From Clostridia bacterium (GTDB taxonomy: Bacteria > Bacillota > Clostridia > Lachnospirales > Lachnospiraceae), in contig QKDK01000020.1 in the NCBI GenBank assembly GCA_003252135.1, positions 1-35,034 of the forward strand: DNA of 35,034 nucleotides. Direction: 5' to 3'. Under the pieces are notes generated by a model. That model was not told where the DNA came from. It ran no database searches and saw only the letters and a program-made list of their open reading frames with translations. This document shows positions 26,693 through 34,910 of the stretch, piece after piece. Within the stretch, counting starts at the first letter, position 1, and each line of letters begins with the position of its first letter. The position numbers and the translations under genes are program-made.

Positions 26693-28273
26693 TCATTTTT
26701 TTGCTTTTGATTTTAGCTTATCTTCATACATTGCCAGATCGGCCTGACCCATCAGATTATTTGTATCTTCACCCATTTCTGAAAATGTTTTATATCCGAT
26801 TGCAATACCTATGTGTATTTTTGTTCCCTGAATCAGGAATGGCTGATCTATCAGCTCTTTGATACCTTTTATAACACCTGTTATGCCATCAGGCATCTCG
26901 CAGGCTGGATATAATATGACAAATTCATCCCCTCCCATTCTTGCAGCGAAAGCGCCTCTGTCTGCAGTCTCCTTTAATATGATATCCCCTGCTAAATGAC
27001 CATAGGTGTCGTTTGCATCTTTGAAGCCATTTAAATCCATATACAGCACAGTAAAGTCTTCGTGAACCTTCTTGTAAGTTTTGACTCTTTCTTCAAGCAT
27101 TGCAAAAAAGCTTCTTCGATTAGGCAAACCCGTCAGCAGGTCAAAATTAGCCATAACATACTGTTCTGCAATAAGCTCTTTATACCTCTTCGTGCTCTCG
27201 ATCAATTCCTTTTCTCTGGTTATTCTCATCGATATATCACGCAGGCAAAGTATGTAGCCAAGAAAATCACCTCTTGCATCTTCTACAACAGATGCCGAAT
27301 AAACAGCAGGAATCTCCAGTCCGTTTTTTGCGACCAGGATCAGCTCTTTATCGTACAGAAATTTTTGCATAGACAGTGTCTTTGCATTCTCCTGATTATA
27401 TGAATGATTTTTAAGAATATAGGGTAACTGCTTACCTTTCAGATCATCAATCGTATATGAAAGCATGGCAGTCAAAGCTTTTGATATAGAAAAGAACTTA
27501 TACTCTTCGTCAAATAAGATCACCGGATCATCAAGCGTATTCAGTATTGTTGTATATGCAACAAACCCAGGCGGCTTGAAGATATCATACTTTTTCAGGT
27601 TCAGAGCAGTAGTGAGAAAGAGAAAGAACAGAACTACATTGGAAACAGGAGGCAGAAAACTCGAAAAAACAGGTATAAATAAGTCTAAGGAAAACCCGGC
27701 CAACAGGACAAGCGCTGTTAAAAGAAATAAATTCCTGCTCTGAACTTTATGTTCTGTCAGTGAATTCAGATTTCCCCATCTTCTGACGTAGAATATCCCG
27801 ACCGATATACATACTATTACATAAAGGATATACAGATAGTAAAAGGGGCTCTTAACGGATATCGTCATGGCCCATCCAAGACCTGACCCACTTTGTACTA
27901 ATTCATCTCTAAGCAGATTCTGATGAAAAAACAACTCTAAGACTAGCAGGAGGACCGGTGCAGAATAAATGCTCATAAACCGTTTCTCATGCTTTTTACT
28001 CTGAAAAGAGTATGCCAGATGTTTAAAAAAGTGCAGGGAAAGTGCAGGGAAAAAGATCCATCCAATACTGGAAACATCATACCAGAAAAAAGCCTGTTCT
28101 TTTGTTTCAGCTACATTGAAAAAAGCTGATCCCAGGCACCATACTGAAAAACTCAAATAAAGAAGAAGCAGTGGCATTGCTGCTTTTGACTTTCGCACTT
28201 TTTCTGCTACATAAATTGCCATAACAAAGAAAAGAATGGAATTCGCAAAAGAGCAATAAAAAAGTATATGCAT
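26693..28273 (-). CDS. Membrane diguanylate cyclase, 7TM-PAS-GGDEF, paralogue
   Basis: 526 aa from the ATG at 28273, chosen because GAGGA lies 7 nt upstream; the frame itself is open to 28369 but those residues overlap the promoter. 7TM sensor (1-225), PAS (about 235-350, YILCLRDISMRITREKELIE at its end), and GGDEF (about 370-526) with LYMDLNGFKDANDTYGH and FAARMGGDEFVILY. Between GD-hydrophobic and GGDEF it is about seven residues shorter than the neighbouring paralogue, and no RxxD inhibitory site remains. The active-site residues are kept. First gene of the two-gene operon, arisen by duplication or ancient pairing. Confidence 0.88.
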   Translation of the reverse strand: MHILFYCSFANSILFFVMAIYVAEKVRKSKAAMPLLLLYLSFSVWCLGSAFFNVAETKEQAFFWYDVSSIGWIFFPALSLHFFKHLAYSFQSKKHEKRFMSIYSAPVLLLVLELFFHQNLLRDELVQSGSGLGWAMTISVKSPFYYLYILYVIVCISVGIFYVRRWGNLNSLTEHKVQSRNLFLLTALVLLAGFSLDLFIPVFSSFLPPVSNVVLFFLFLTTALNLKKYDIFKPPGFVAYTTILNTLDDPVILFDEEYKFFSISKALTAMLSYTIDDLKGKQLPYILKNHSYNQENAKTLSMQKFLYDKELILVAKNGLEIPAVYSASVVEDARGDFLGYILCLRDISMRITREKELIESTKRYKELIAEQYVMANFDLLTGLPNRRSFFAMLEERVKTYKKVHEDFTVLYMDLNGFKDANDTYGHLAGDIILKETADRGAFAARMGGDEFVILYPACEMPDGITGVIKGIKELIDQPFLIQGTKIHIGIAIGYKTFSEMGEDTNNLMGQADLAMYEDKLKSKAKK

Positions 28274-28306
28274 ACACATTTCCTCAATCTTCTCTGATAT
28301 ACTTTT

Positions 28307-28315
28307 ATTATAGCA
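28307..28315 (-). promoter_or_regulatory. Predicted promoter of the cyclase operon
   Basis: An extended -10, TGCTATAAT on the minus strand (TATAAT at 28312-28307), with a weak -35. The start near 28300 is 27 nt before the ATG at 28273. Confidence 0.5.
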
Positions 28316-28355
28316 TATATTTTGTAAAAGTACACAATATGTAATTGCATAGTAC

Positions 28356-28391
28356 AAAAGGTAAAACATGCTAATACATGTTTTACCTTTT
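28356..28391. terminator. Terminator downstream of the GH-like gene
   Basis: A perfect 15-bp stem, AAAAGGTAAAACATG (28356-28370) with its complement (28377-28391) and a 6-nt loop, A-rich and T-rich on either side. It ends the GH-like gene on the minus strand. Confidence 0.88.
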
Positions 28392-28405
28392 CTGATAAAA
28401 TGAAT

Positions 28406-30343
28406 CTACAGACACAGCTCACAGACTGCTTCCAGTGCATTGGCAGCTGCCCAGAGATTATAACTGAACCAGCTGCTGTATGGCCTGCCGTCACTGTATT
28501 CTTCGACAGTAAGTCCGTCACTCGGGCACCAGCGCTCTGACAATACACCGTATCTTCCATACCCGGTCTTTTCAGGATACAGCTCCAATGTCTGCATCAG
28601 CCAGGCACTGCTGTCATATGCTCTGCTTTCATGGTAGCTGTCACCGGTGACTCCGGCAAGGTATCTTAAATCTGCATCGATAATGACACCCATGGGATGT
28701 ATATGCGGATTGGAGACGGATGTTACAGAACCGCCGCAGGAGTTCCACCCGTCCTGTAAAGGATCATGATCCGGTCTGCTTTTATATGCATACCGCCATA
28801 AATACTCATATTCTGCACCGATCCTGAACATCTCAAGGAATTCCTCATCTTTTGTATCTTCATAGAGAAGTCTGGCACCTCTGACAAAGGCGAGGTTCCC
28901 TTCCTGATCGATGGATTTCCATGTGTCCATCGGCGCTCCATAGCAGTTCAGATCAGCAACAAAGCTTCTGTAATACCTCATTGCTTTTTTAGCAGCATCC
29001 ATATACTTATCCTGCTCTGTGAGCCGGTACATATAAACACAGGCGGGAACAAACCAGCAGCCGGCAAAGCCGCTCCAGTCAGTAACCTTTTTCTCTGTTA
29101 TGCTGTAGGTATATCCAAATGCGCCGTCTTCCCTCTGCAGGCTTATCACGGTCCCTAAGACTTTTGTGCAGCTATCGAGCCATTCTTTATTAATTTCTTT
29201 ATTTTTCCCCTTCAGATAGCAAAGTGTTTTTGTTATATAATGTGCTGCACTTCCCACATTATAAGCACAGTGACAGTCCTTCACCAGTCCAAGATAAGTC
29301 CACCAGCCATTGACTCTGCTGCCGGTCGCCTTATCAGGTACAGTAAGATCATACCAGAGACCGGAGGCTTCATTAAATCCGGCAACGATCCTGTCAATGA
29401 TCTCTTCCCCTGACCTGGCTTTTTCAAATGCTTCATTCGCAAATTCAGGCAGTAAATCTCTGCAAAGAACCATCGGATATGAAAGAATCGCGCCTCCGGT
29501 CCATCCGATCTCTGTTACACTGCGCCATGGTGTAAGTGTAGTTGTCATTGGCGGCTGGCATTTTCTGTTGGTATATTCTTTTTCCTCTTCGCTCCAGTTC
29601 AATGAAACAAATGTATCAAGAAGTGCCTTGGCTGCTTCTTTGAAGGTTTTTCTGAAAACGGCTCTCTCGTGGATTTTATCGTATTCCGCTCTTATTATAC
29701 GATGAATATCAAGGCGTCCATGTCCTGTAAAGGCATAAACTGTACCTTCTGTGACAGCCTTTTTTGCAGTATCTCCTTTTGCTTCTCCCGGAGTTCTCTT
29801 ATTAATCACCGTCACCGGTGCATTGGTATATCCTAATGTGACGCCGAACCTTTCTGGCAGACCCGAGAACAGACCATTATGAATGAACGCGTCACCGCTT
29901 TTAGCATAAGGCTCTATTGAAATTCCCACTGCACCTTTTTCACAGGCCAGTGCAGATATAGGTGTTGCAGCCCTGTCTGCGCGAAACTCCCACATGGGAG
30001 AACAGAACGAATTATCCTGATGTGCGTATGTCAGCAGCGGAAATTCACCTGGCTTTGCTTCATCAGCATGATTATCTCCAAAAATATTGCAGGGAATCAA
30101 ATGGTAGTATGAATTTTCTTCCTGCAGTTCAAGTTCAAGCTTAAGTTTTGTTTCATAAGGTGCATCAAATCCCATCTGATACAAGACCGTATCCTTACCG
30201 CCCTGCAGCCTGCAAAAATATGTGGCGCTATCCTGCTGATACAAAAATCCTTCTTCGGTCAGAAGGTCTTCTGGTATCTCATACCAGTCCTCATTCCTAA
30301 AATAATAAAAATGGCATTTGACTGAGAATCCGTTAATCTCCAT
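28406..30343 (-). CDS. Large predicted (alpha/alpha)6-barrel carbohydrate-active protein, family unassigned
   Basis: 645 aa, no signal peptide, so probably cytoplasmic. The N-terminal ~200 residues are beta-rich. The C-terminal ~400 residues have spaced aromatic-rich helix motifs (RSVTEIGWTGGAILSYPM, VNGWWTYLGLVKDCHCAYN, REDGAFGYTYS, DWSGFAGCWFVPACVYMYR, DGWNSCGGSVTS, PYSSWFSYNLWAAANALEA) typical of six-hairpin glycosidases and lyases. I cannot assign a glycoside hydrolase family or catalytic residues. No transporter or sugar gene is adjacent. The ATG at 30343 has no close ribosome site; see the hairpin at 30351-30382. It ends at the strong terminator at 28356-28391. Confidence 0.7.
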   Translation of the reverse strand: MEINGFSVKCHFYYFRNEDWYEIPEDLLTEEGFLYQQDSATYFCRLQGGKDTVLYQMGFDAPYETKLKLELELQEENSYYHLIPCNIFGDNHADEAKPGEFPLLTYAHQDNSFCSPMWEFRADRAATPISALACEKGAVGISIEPYAKSGDAFIHNGLFSGLPERFGVTLGYTNAPVTVINKRTPGEAKGDTAKKAVTEGTVYAFTGHGRLDIHRIIRAEYDKIHERAVFRKTFKEAAKALLDTFVSLNWSEEEKEYTNRKCQPPMTTTLTPWRSVTEIGWTGGAILSYPMVLCRDLLPEFANEAFEKARSGEEIIDRIVAGFNEASGLWYDLTVPDKATGSRVNGWWTYLGLVKDCHCAYNVGSAAHYITKTLCYLKGKNKEINKEWLDSCTKVLGTVISLQREDGAFGYTYSITEKKVTDWSGFAGCWFVPACVYMYRLTEQDKYMDAAKKAMRYYRSFVADLNCYGAPMDTWKSIDQEGNLAFVRGARLLYEDTKDEEFLEMFRIGAEYEYLWRYAYKSRPDHDPLQDGWNSCGGSVTSVSNPHIHPMGVIIDADLRYLAGVTGDSYHESRAYDSSAWLMQTLELYPEKTGYGRYGVLSERWCPSDGLTVEEYSDGRPYSSWFSYNLWAAANALEAVCELCL

Positions 30344-30350
30344 GTTTTTT

Positions 30351-30382
30351 AAAAAGGTGACAATCCTGCCTTTTTAACTCCT
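30351..30382 (-). promoter_or_regulatory. Ribosome site separated from the start codon by a hairpin
   Basis: AGGAG (30382-30378) lies 34 nt before the ATG at 30343, too far for normal initiation. Between them AAAAAGG and CCTTTTT (30351-30357 with 30369-30375) can pair around an 11-nt loop; folding removes 25 nt and leaves an effective spacing of 9 nt. An alternative is a poorly initiated or misassigned start. Confidence 0.4.
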
Positions 30383-30587
30383 TTCTTTTCTCTGGACTTT
30401 CGTGCCAGTCACTGTATCACTGCAAAAGCAATACAATACCGTCATCAGATAATATAATGCAATAAAATAAATAAATTTACAATATTTATTGGCAACTAAA
30501 TTAATTTAATTGTTGTGTATTGATCAGCTCCGTTTTTACACCGAATATTCACAATCACATAATGTCATGAATTTTGCATGGCAAAGC

Positions 30588-30625
30588 AAAAAAAGAGCCG
30601 TATTCTGCTTACAAATACGAGCTCT
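30588..30625 (-). terminator. Terminator of the CAP-domain gene
   Basis: An 11-bp-class stem between 30594-30604 and 30614-30625 with one bulge, followed on the minus strand by a run of seven or more T. It lies 34 bp after the stop. Confidence 0.85.
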
Positions 30626-30658
30626 TTTATCAATCTGTTGATTACGGATGCACTGATT

Positions 30659-31657
30659 CTAGTCGAACAGATCCATAAAGATCTGTACCCAGTATATTGT
30701 TCCGTTTGCTTCATAACAACCTACACCGACCTGAGTATACTTGGTATTCAGCAGATTCTCCCGATGTCCTTCTGAATTCATCCAGGCTGTCATGACAAGC
30801 TGCGGGGTTCTCTGCCCATACGCAATATTTTCGGCCAGTGATGAATAATTCGTGATGTTATATTCATCGATTATCGTAAAACAGGACTGTCCGTTTGGTC
30901 TGGTATGTGAAAAATACTCACTGATTTCAACGGCTCTGCTCTCAGCTGCAGACCGGAGCGTTTCATTGAATGCAAGCTTTGAAGCGCCGGCTACTGTCCG
31001 CTCCTTATTGATCAGCTCAAATACTGCATCTTCATATTCATGATTAAAGGTATATTCGGAAACTGCAGGTACTGTCGGAGCAGGCGTCGGTGTCACTGTG
31101 ACTGTCACAGTGCTCAGGCCAGGATCTGCAATATCATTTCTTGCCGTATCGCCTTTCAGCATCGCAACAAGTCTTTTAGCGGTTCCCAGCGATATATAGG
31201 AGAGTGCTCCTGCTTTGATGGCGTTTGGATATTCTTCTGTCGGATCTTTGCTTCCTGCGATAAACCCAAGATGCACAGCTTTTGCCAAGTATACTCCTCT
31301 TGCATGGCTCACCAGGCTGATATCTGTGATTCCTTTCATAATTGCTTCTGCTTTTGCGGCAGAAACTTTATTGCCATTCAGATAATAGTCTGCTCTTACA
31401 AGAATAATAGCCGCATCTGTTTTTGTTGTTCTCCAGGTATAGTTCGAAAACGTACTTTCTCTGATCAATCCATAATCAGCCGCCTTCTCTAAGTAATCAC
31501 TGTCTGTGTAAGCGACATTACAGGCAGTTAATACCATTTTCAGGAATGTCTCTCTTGTACATCCTGTGACCGCAGCTGCGTCTGCGGCCGGAACCATGCC
31601 CACGATCAGCACCGTCAACAGAACCAAGGATATAATCTTTCTCATTCTGCACTGCAT
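30659..31657 (-). CDS. Secreted CAP-domain (SCP/PR1) protein with SLH-like N-terminal region
   Basis: 332 aa. The signal peptide is RKIISLVLLTVLIVGMVPA, with cleavage near ADAAA. Residues ~30-170 form two or three helical units resembling S-layer homology domains (TRETFLKMVLTACNVAYTD, then YLAKAVHLGFIAG), though the sequence is divergent. A Thr/Pro/Val linker (VTVTVTPTPAPTVP) follows. The CAP domain is residues ~205-332, with SHTRPNGQS, LAENIAYG and EGHRENLLN, the conserved histidines and glutamates of the family. CAP proteins of bacteria are secreted and of uncertain activity. AGGTG precedes the ATG at 31657; an ATG at 31645 is the alternative. A structured element copy lies directly upstream. 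Confidence 0.87.
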   Translation of the reverse strand: MQCRMRKIISLVLLTVLIVGMVPAADAAAVTGCTRETFLKMVLTACNVAYTDSDYLEKAADYGLIRESTFSNYTWRTTKTDAAIILVRADYYLNGNKVSAAKAEAIMKGITDISLVSHARGVYLAKAVHLGFIAGSKDPTEEYPNAIKAGALSYISLGTAKRLVAMLKGDTARNDIADPGLSTVTVTVTPTPAPTVPAVSEYTFNHEYEDAVFELINKERTVAGASKLAFNETLRSAAESRAVEISEYFSHTRPNGQSCFTIIDEYNITNYSSLAENIAYGQRTPQLVMTAWMNSEGHRENLLNTKYTQVGVGCYEANGTIYWVQIFMDLFD

Positions 31658-31699
31658 TTTTTCACCTTTTCTTCCCCAATATTTTTACCTGTCACTGCT

Positions 31700-31851
31700 T
31701 TCACACTTCATAACATGATGCCGTCATTTGGCATCACAAATAATAAGTAAGAACAAGATGTTCGAGCCCTCTGCGAGAATATCGTAGTTCTTTTACACGA
31801 AGATGGTTACATGCATGATTTACGCATGTTAACTTCGTGTTTTTCACACTT
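31700..31851 (+). repeat. Structured dispersed element, copy 3
   Basis: Third copy, about 22 kb from the tandem pair, bounded by TTCACACTT (31700-31708 and 31843-31851). The part up to GTAGTTC matches copies 1 and 2 except for two changes just after the first hairpin. The terminal hairpin is replaced by a longer unrelated one, ACACGAAG / CTTCGTGT (31795-31802 with 31833-31840) with an inner GTTACATGC stem, followed by TTTT. It lies in the 196-bp gap between the CAP gene and the exporter gene. Confidence 0.85.
31795..31844 (+). terminator. Terminator-like hairpin closing element copy 3
   Basis: An interrupted stem of about 17 bp followed by a T-run on the plus strand, the strand on which no protein gene is read. 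The minus strand has no U-tract after the hairpin. This suggests the element could be a plus-strand transcript. Confidence 0.5.
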
Positions 31852-31853
31852 TT

Positions 31854-32330
31854 TTAGTACCATTTTTTTATCAGGTTGTCCTGTTTTTTTGATTTACCTC
31901 TGTAATTAAAGAACTTTTGAGGAATCAGGAATGCAAGCATGATACCAAATGCTATTGCAAGTCCTATGCCGAGCGTCTCCCGCCCATACTCACTGGCAAG
32001 GCTGATTTTATTCATAAAGACATAATATGCCGTAAAATAGATCCCTGTTCCTGGCACAAGCGGAAATATGCCTGCGATCAGGAATACAATGACTGGTACT
32101 CTTCTGTTCACGGCAAAAATACGGGAAATCAATGTGACAAAGATGGTCCCGATAAGAGTAGCCAGAGGAATAGATTCAATCATCGAATATGTTATCAGAT
32201 AGAACAGCCACCCAGTCATCCCGGTAATCCCGCAGAATAAGAACTCTCTGCGCGGTGTACTGAATAATATTGAAAAAGAAATTGTGGCAACACACGCCAC
32301 CAGTAACTGTATCATCAAATGTACAATCAT
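31854..32330 (-). CDS. Threonine/serine exporter subunit, YjjB/ThrE C-terminal type
   Basis: 158 aa, about five transmembrane helices (LLVACVATISFSILFSTPRR, PVIVFLIAGIFPLVPGTGIY, then two at the end). The IFPLVPGTGIY motif is typical of the ThrE_2 (DUF3815) domain. In Corynebacterium ThrE this and the DUF1212 part are one protein; here they are separate genes, 30 bp apart in the order YjjP-like then YjjB-like, as in other Firmicutes. GGAGC before the ATG supports the start. Export of threonine, serine or related compounds is inferred. Confidence 0.88.
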   Translation of the reverse strand: MIVHLMIQLLVACVATISFSILFSTPRREFLFCGITGMTGWLFYLITYSMIESIPLATLIGTIFVTLISRIFAVNRRVPVIVFLIAGIFPLVPGTGIYFTAYYVFMNKISLASEYGRETLGIGLAIAFGIMLAFLIPQKFFNYRGKSKKQDNLIKKWY

Positions 32331-32360
32331 TTCTATGCTCCATTCTGCGCTTTACGCATA

Positions 32361-33185
32361 TCAGACAACTGCATGCCAGATCAGCATGACCATTCCTACG
32401 CCTACCGCTATACTGATCGATACCAGCAGTGCATTGACCAGACGTACCGTTCCGGACAGGTAATCACTGTTAAAAAAGTTTCGAACAGCGGTGGTAAAGG
32501 ATACTCCCGGCACCAGACAGATAATAGAACCGATCATGATGTTATTGATGTTATCTCCGATTCCCGCAGTGTAGAGTAAAATGGAAACGACTGTTACAAG
32601 GGCGCTGCCAAAGACAATGCTAAGCATTTCCGGTGTCTTGGCTTTCTGCATTATAATCATGACAATGTACAAAACAAAGCCTGCTATAAAAGCAACAAGG
32701 CTGTCGAGCAGCGATCCGCCCAGCAGATAGCAAAAGGATGCGCTGCCGATCCCTGCAAACAATATCCTGAGTTTTTTCGTTTCAAATGGAAGTGCTTCAA
32801 TTCTGTTCAGCTCTTCCATCGCTTCTTCAATAGTGTATCTTCCGCTTACGATCTCTCTGGATACTCTGTTGACCTCCGTTACCCTGCCAAGATGGACAGG
32901 AGACAGAGGAATATGCATGACCTGACCGGTCCGGCTCTCTTTTCCTTCCATCTTCATAGTCGTTATGATGCCATTCGCAAGCACAAAGGTATCCAGACCA
33001 TTCACATGATAATATCCGGCTATTATTTTCATGGTTTCCTCAACCCGAAAGATCTCGGCACCATTTTCAAGCAGTATCTTCCCTGCTAGCATCATAAGAT
33101 CAAATACATCATTCTGGCTGATGTCCCTGTTATAATCCCTCTCTTTATCTCTGTTATCCGGTAAAACACTTTCCTTTTCCGGCAT
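32361..33185 (-). CDS. Threonine/serine exporter subunit, YjjP/ThrE N-terminal type (DUF1212)
   Basis: 274 aa from the ATG at 33185, preceded by AGAGGG 9 nt away; the frame also opens at 33206 with a poorer site. Cytoplasmic part: KILLENGAEIFRVEETMKII and an HVNGLDTFVLANG segment. The C-terminal ~150 residues have about five helices (FAGIGSASFCYLLGGSLLDS, then IICLVPGVSFTTAVRNFFN). It forms the exporter with the downstream YjjB-like subunit. No clear promoter was found in the 188-bp gap before it. Confidence 0.88.
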   Translation of the reverse strand: MPEKESVLPDNRDKERDYNRDISQNDVFDLMMLAGKILLENGAEIFRVEETMKIIAGYYHVNGLDTFVLANGIITTMKMEGKESRTGQVMHIPLSPVHLGRVTEVNRVSREIVSGRYTIEEAMEELNRIEALPFETKKLRILFAGIGSASFCYLLGGSLLDSLVAFIAGFVLYIVMIIMQKAKTPEMLSIVFGSALVTVVSILLYTAGIGDNINNIMIGSIICLVPGVSFTTAVRNFFNSDYLSGTVRLVNALLVSISIAVGVGMVMLIWHAVV

Positions 33186-33394
33186 TCTGGAATACCCTCT
33201 TTCCATCTGACCTGATTTATTGAAAGCAATCTGTGCGTATGGTAATAATCAAATAATTAGCTTTCCATGTTAAATTAATCATAAATACAGGAAAATGTAA
33301 AGCAGTTTTTCAAAACAGGCAGAACAAAAACACGAAGAATAAAGATCTTGTAAATTTTATAGCTTAGAAACCCTGCGCTGTCCTTATAACGTCA

Positions 33395-34669
33395 TTACGG
33401 AAAGATACCCTTGATTTTTTCTGCATACATCAGCCGGCGTATTGCAATGATATAGGCTGCCATCCGGTAAGAGCAGCTGCACTCTTCTGCCACCTTTAGC
33501 AGATCCTTAAATGCTGCCTGGATGATCTCGAACAGTTTTTCCTTGATATGTTCCTTCTCCCAGGTAAGCTCCTGAATGTTCTGTACCCACTCAAAATATG
33601 ATACCACAACACCGCCGCTGTTTGCCAGAATATCCGGAATCACTTTTATACCGCGCTCCTCCAGAATACGGTCAGCCTCATAGGTGGTCGGACCATTGGC
33701 ACCTTCCACGATATACCTGCATTTTAATTTATCTGCATTCCCCTCATGTATCTGATTTTCCAGGGCTGCCGGCACAAGAATCTCACATTCACACTCAAGA
33801 ATCTCTTCATTCGTAATATGCTTCACTCCGGACTTTTCAAAGTCCTTCAGTCGTTTACCGCCTTCGGTGAAAGCAATGACTTCGTTGACATCAAGCCCAT
33901 CCTTACAGTAAATACCGCCGCTGATGTCACTTAATGCAACCACGCAGGCTCCGCGGAAATGTGCTATTCTCGCTGTGTGGGAGCCTACATTTCCAAATCC
34001 CTGCACGGCGATCTTACATCCTGAAAGTTCCCTGCCTTCATGTTCTAAAAGCAGCTGTGCCGCATTAACAACGCCTCGCCCGGTCGCTGATGTCCTTCCC
34101 TTGGAACCGCCGAGCTCTACAGGCTTACCGGTGACTACACCCGGACTTGGTTTTCCTTTCAGCATACTATAGGTATCAAGGATCCATGCCATGATCTGCG
34201 CATTCGTATTCACATCCGGTGCCGGGATATCGGTATCGGCACCAATGATCGGTTCTATCGCATAGGTATAACGTCTTGTCAGTCTGCAGAGCTCCCGTTC
34301 CGACAGCTTCGTTACATCCACTTTGATACCGCCCTTTGCCCCGCCAAAGGGTATGTTGACCATGGCGCATTTTAACGACATCCAAACGGAAAGTGCCTTG
34401 ATCTCCTCAATGTTACAGTCCTGATGATAGCGGATACCACCCTTGAACGGTCCCCGTATATTAGAATGCTGAACACGATATCCTTCAAATACCTCAACAT
34501 GTCCGTCATCCATCTCGACAGGAAGGTAGACCTTTGTTTCCCGCTGCGGATTCTTAAGAATATCAAACATTCTTTTATCGATCTTACCGATTTCTGCTGC
34601 TTCCTCCATGACTGCCACAACATTTTCATATGGATCATATGTCTTGCTCATCTTTTCTGTAGTGCTCAT
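33395..34669 (-). CDS. gdhA: Glutamate dehydrogenase
   Basis: 424 aa, Glu/Leu/Phe/Val dehydrogenase family, interconverting glutamate with 2-oxoglutarate and ammonia. Substrate Lys76 and Lys100, catalytic Lys112 in PFGGAKGGIKV, and Asp152 in PAPDVNT are all present. The Rossmann fold has GFGNVGS (224-230) and a following acidic residue, consistent with NAD specificity. Length fits the hexameric ~420-aa class of clostridia. Overlapping GAGGA precedes the ATG. It is monocistronic, with an own promoter and leader hairpin. In amino-acid-fermenting anaerobes it is catabolic; the direction here is not known. The symbol is by analogy. Confidence 0.95.
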   Translation of the reverse strand: MSTTEKMSKTYDPYENVVAVMEEAAEIGKIDKRMFDILKNPQRETKVYLPVEMDDGHVEVFEGYRVQHSNIRGPFKGGIRYHQDCNIEEIKALSVWMSLKCAMVNIPFGGAKGGIKVDVTKLSERELCRLTRRYTYAIEPIIGADTDIPAPDVNTNAQIMAWILDTYSMLKGKPSPGVVTGKPVELGGSKGRTSATGRGVVNAAQLLLEHEGRELSGCKIAVQGFGNVGSHTARIAHFRGACVVALSDISGGIYCKDGLDVNEVIAFTEGGKRLKDFEKSGVKHITNEEILECECEILVPAALENQIHEGNADKLKCRYIVEGANGPTTYEADRILEERGIKVIPDILANSGGVVVSYFEWVQNIQELTWEKEHIKEKLFEIIQAAFKDLLKVAEECSCSYRMAAYIIAIRRLMYAEKIKGIFP

Positions 34670-34681
34670 CCTCGTATCCTC

Positions 34682-34708
34682 GCTTTCGTGATTTCCTGCA
34701 ACGAAAGC
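34682..34708 (-). promoter_or_regulatory. Leader hairpin of glutamate dehydrogenase
   Basis: A perfect inverted repeat GCTTTCGT (34682-34689) with ACGAAAGC (34701-34708), loop of 11 nt, lies in the predicted leader and touches the GAGG that serves as ribosome site, so it may modulate translation. Confidence 0.5.
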
Positions 34709-34709
34709 T

Positions 34710-34739
34710 ATTCTATGCGAAAGTATATATTCTGGTCAA
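34710..34739 (-). promoter_or_regulatory. Predicted sigma-A promoter of glutamate dehydrogenase
   Basis: On the minus strand: TTGACC (34739-34734), 18-bp spacer, TAGAAT (34715-34710). The start near 34703 places the hairpin at the very 5' end of the transcript. Confidence 0.6.
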
Positions 34740-34780
34740 GAGCGTTTGTAATTACGATATTTACCTGCATATTTACAGTG

Positions 34781-34831
34781 TTTTACTTGAATTACTTATG
34801 GAATCAGCTGGTTTTACTTGAATTATTCAAG
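34781..34831. promoter_or_regulatory. Direct repeat and palindrome upstream of glutamate dehydrogenase
   Basis: TTTTACTTGAATTA occurs twice, 31 bp apart (34781 and 34812), and the second overlaps the perfect palindrome CTTGAATTATTCAAG (34817-34831). A spacing of three helical turns fits a dimeric regulator, perhaps the AraC-type protein encoded next door. Confidence 0.4.
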
Positions 34832-34910
34832 TTTATTATAAGATACAAGCAGAAACCTGATGCACATTCATCACGACTTCTCCTGCGCTGATCAGCATGA
34901 ACCTTCCTTG

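Noticed and set aside
28274-28560. Cyclic di-GMP riboswitch before the cyclase operon
   Set aside because: The predicted leader is only about 27 nt, and no GEMM-type aptamer motifs are visible there or elsewhere in the window.
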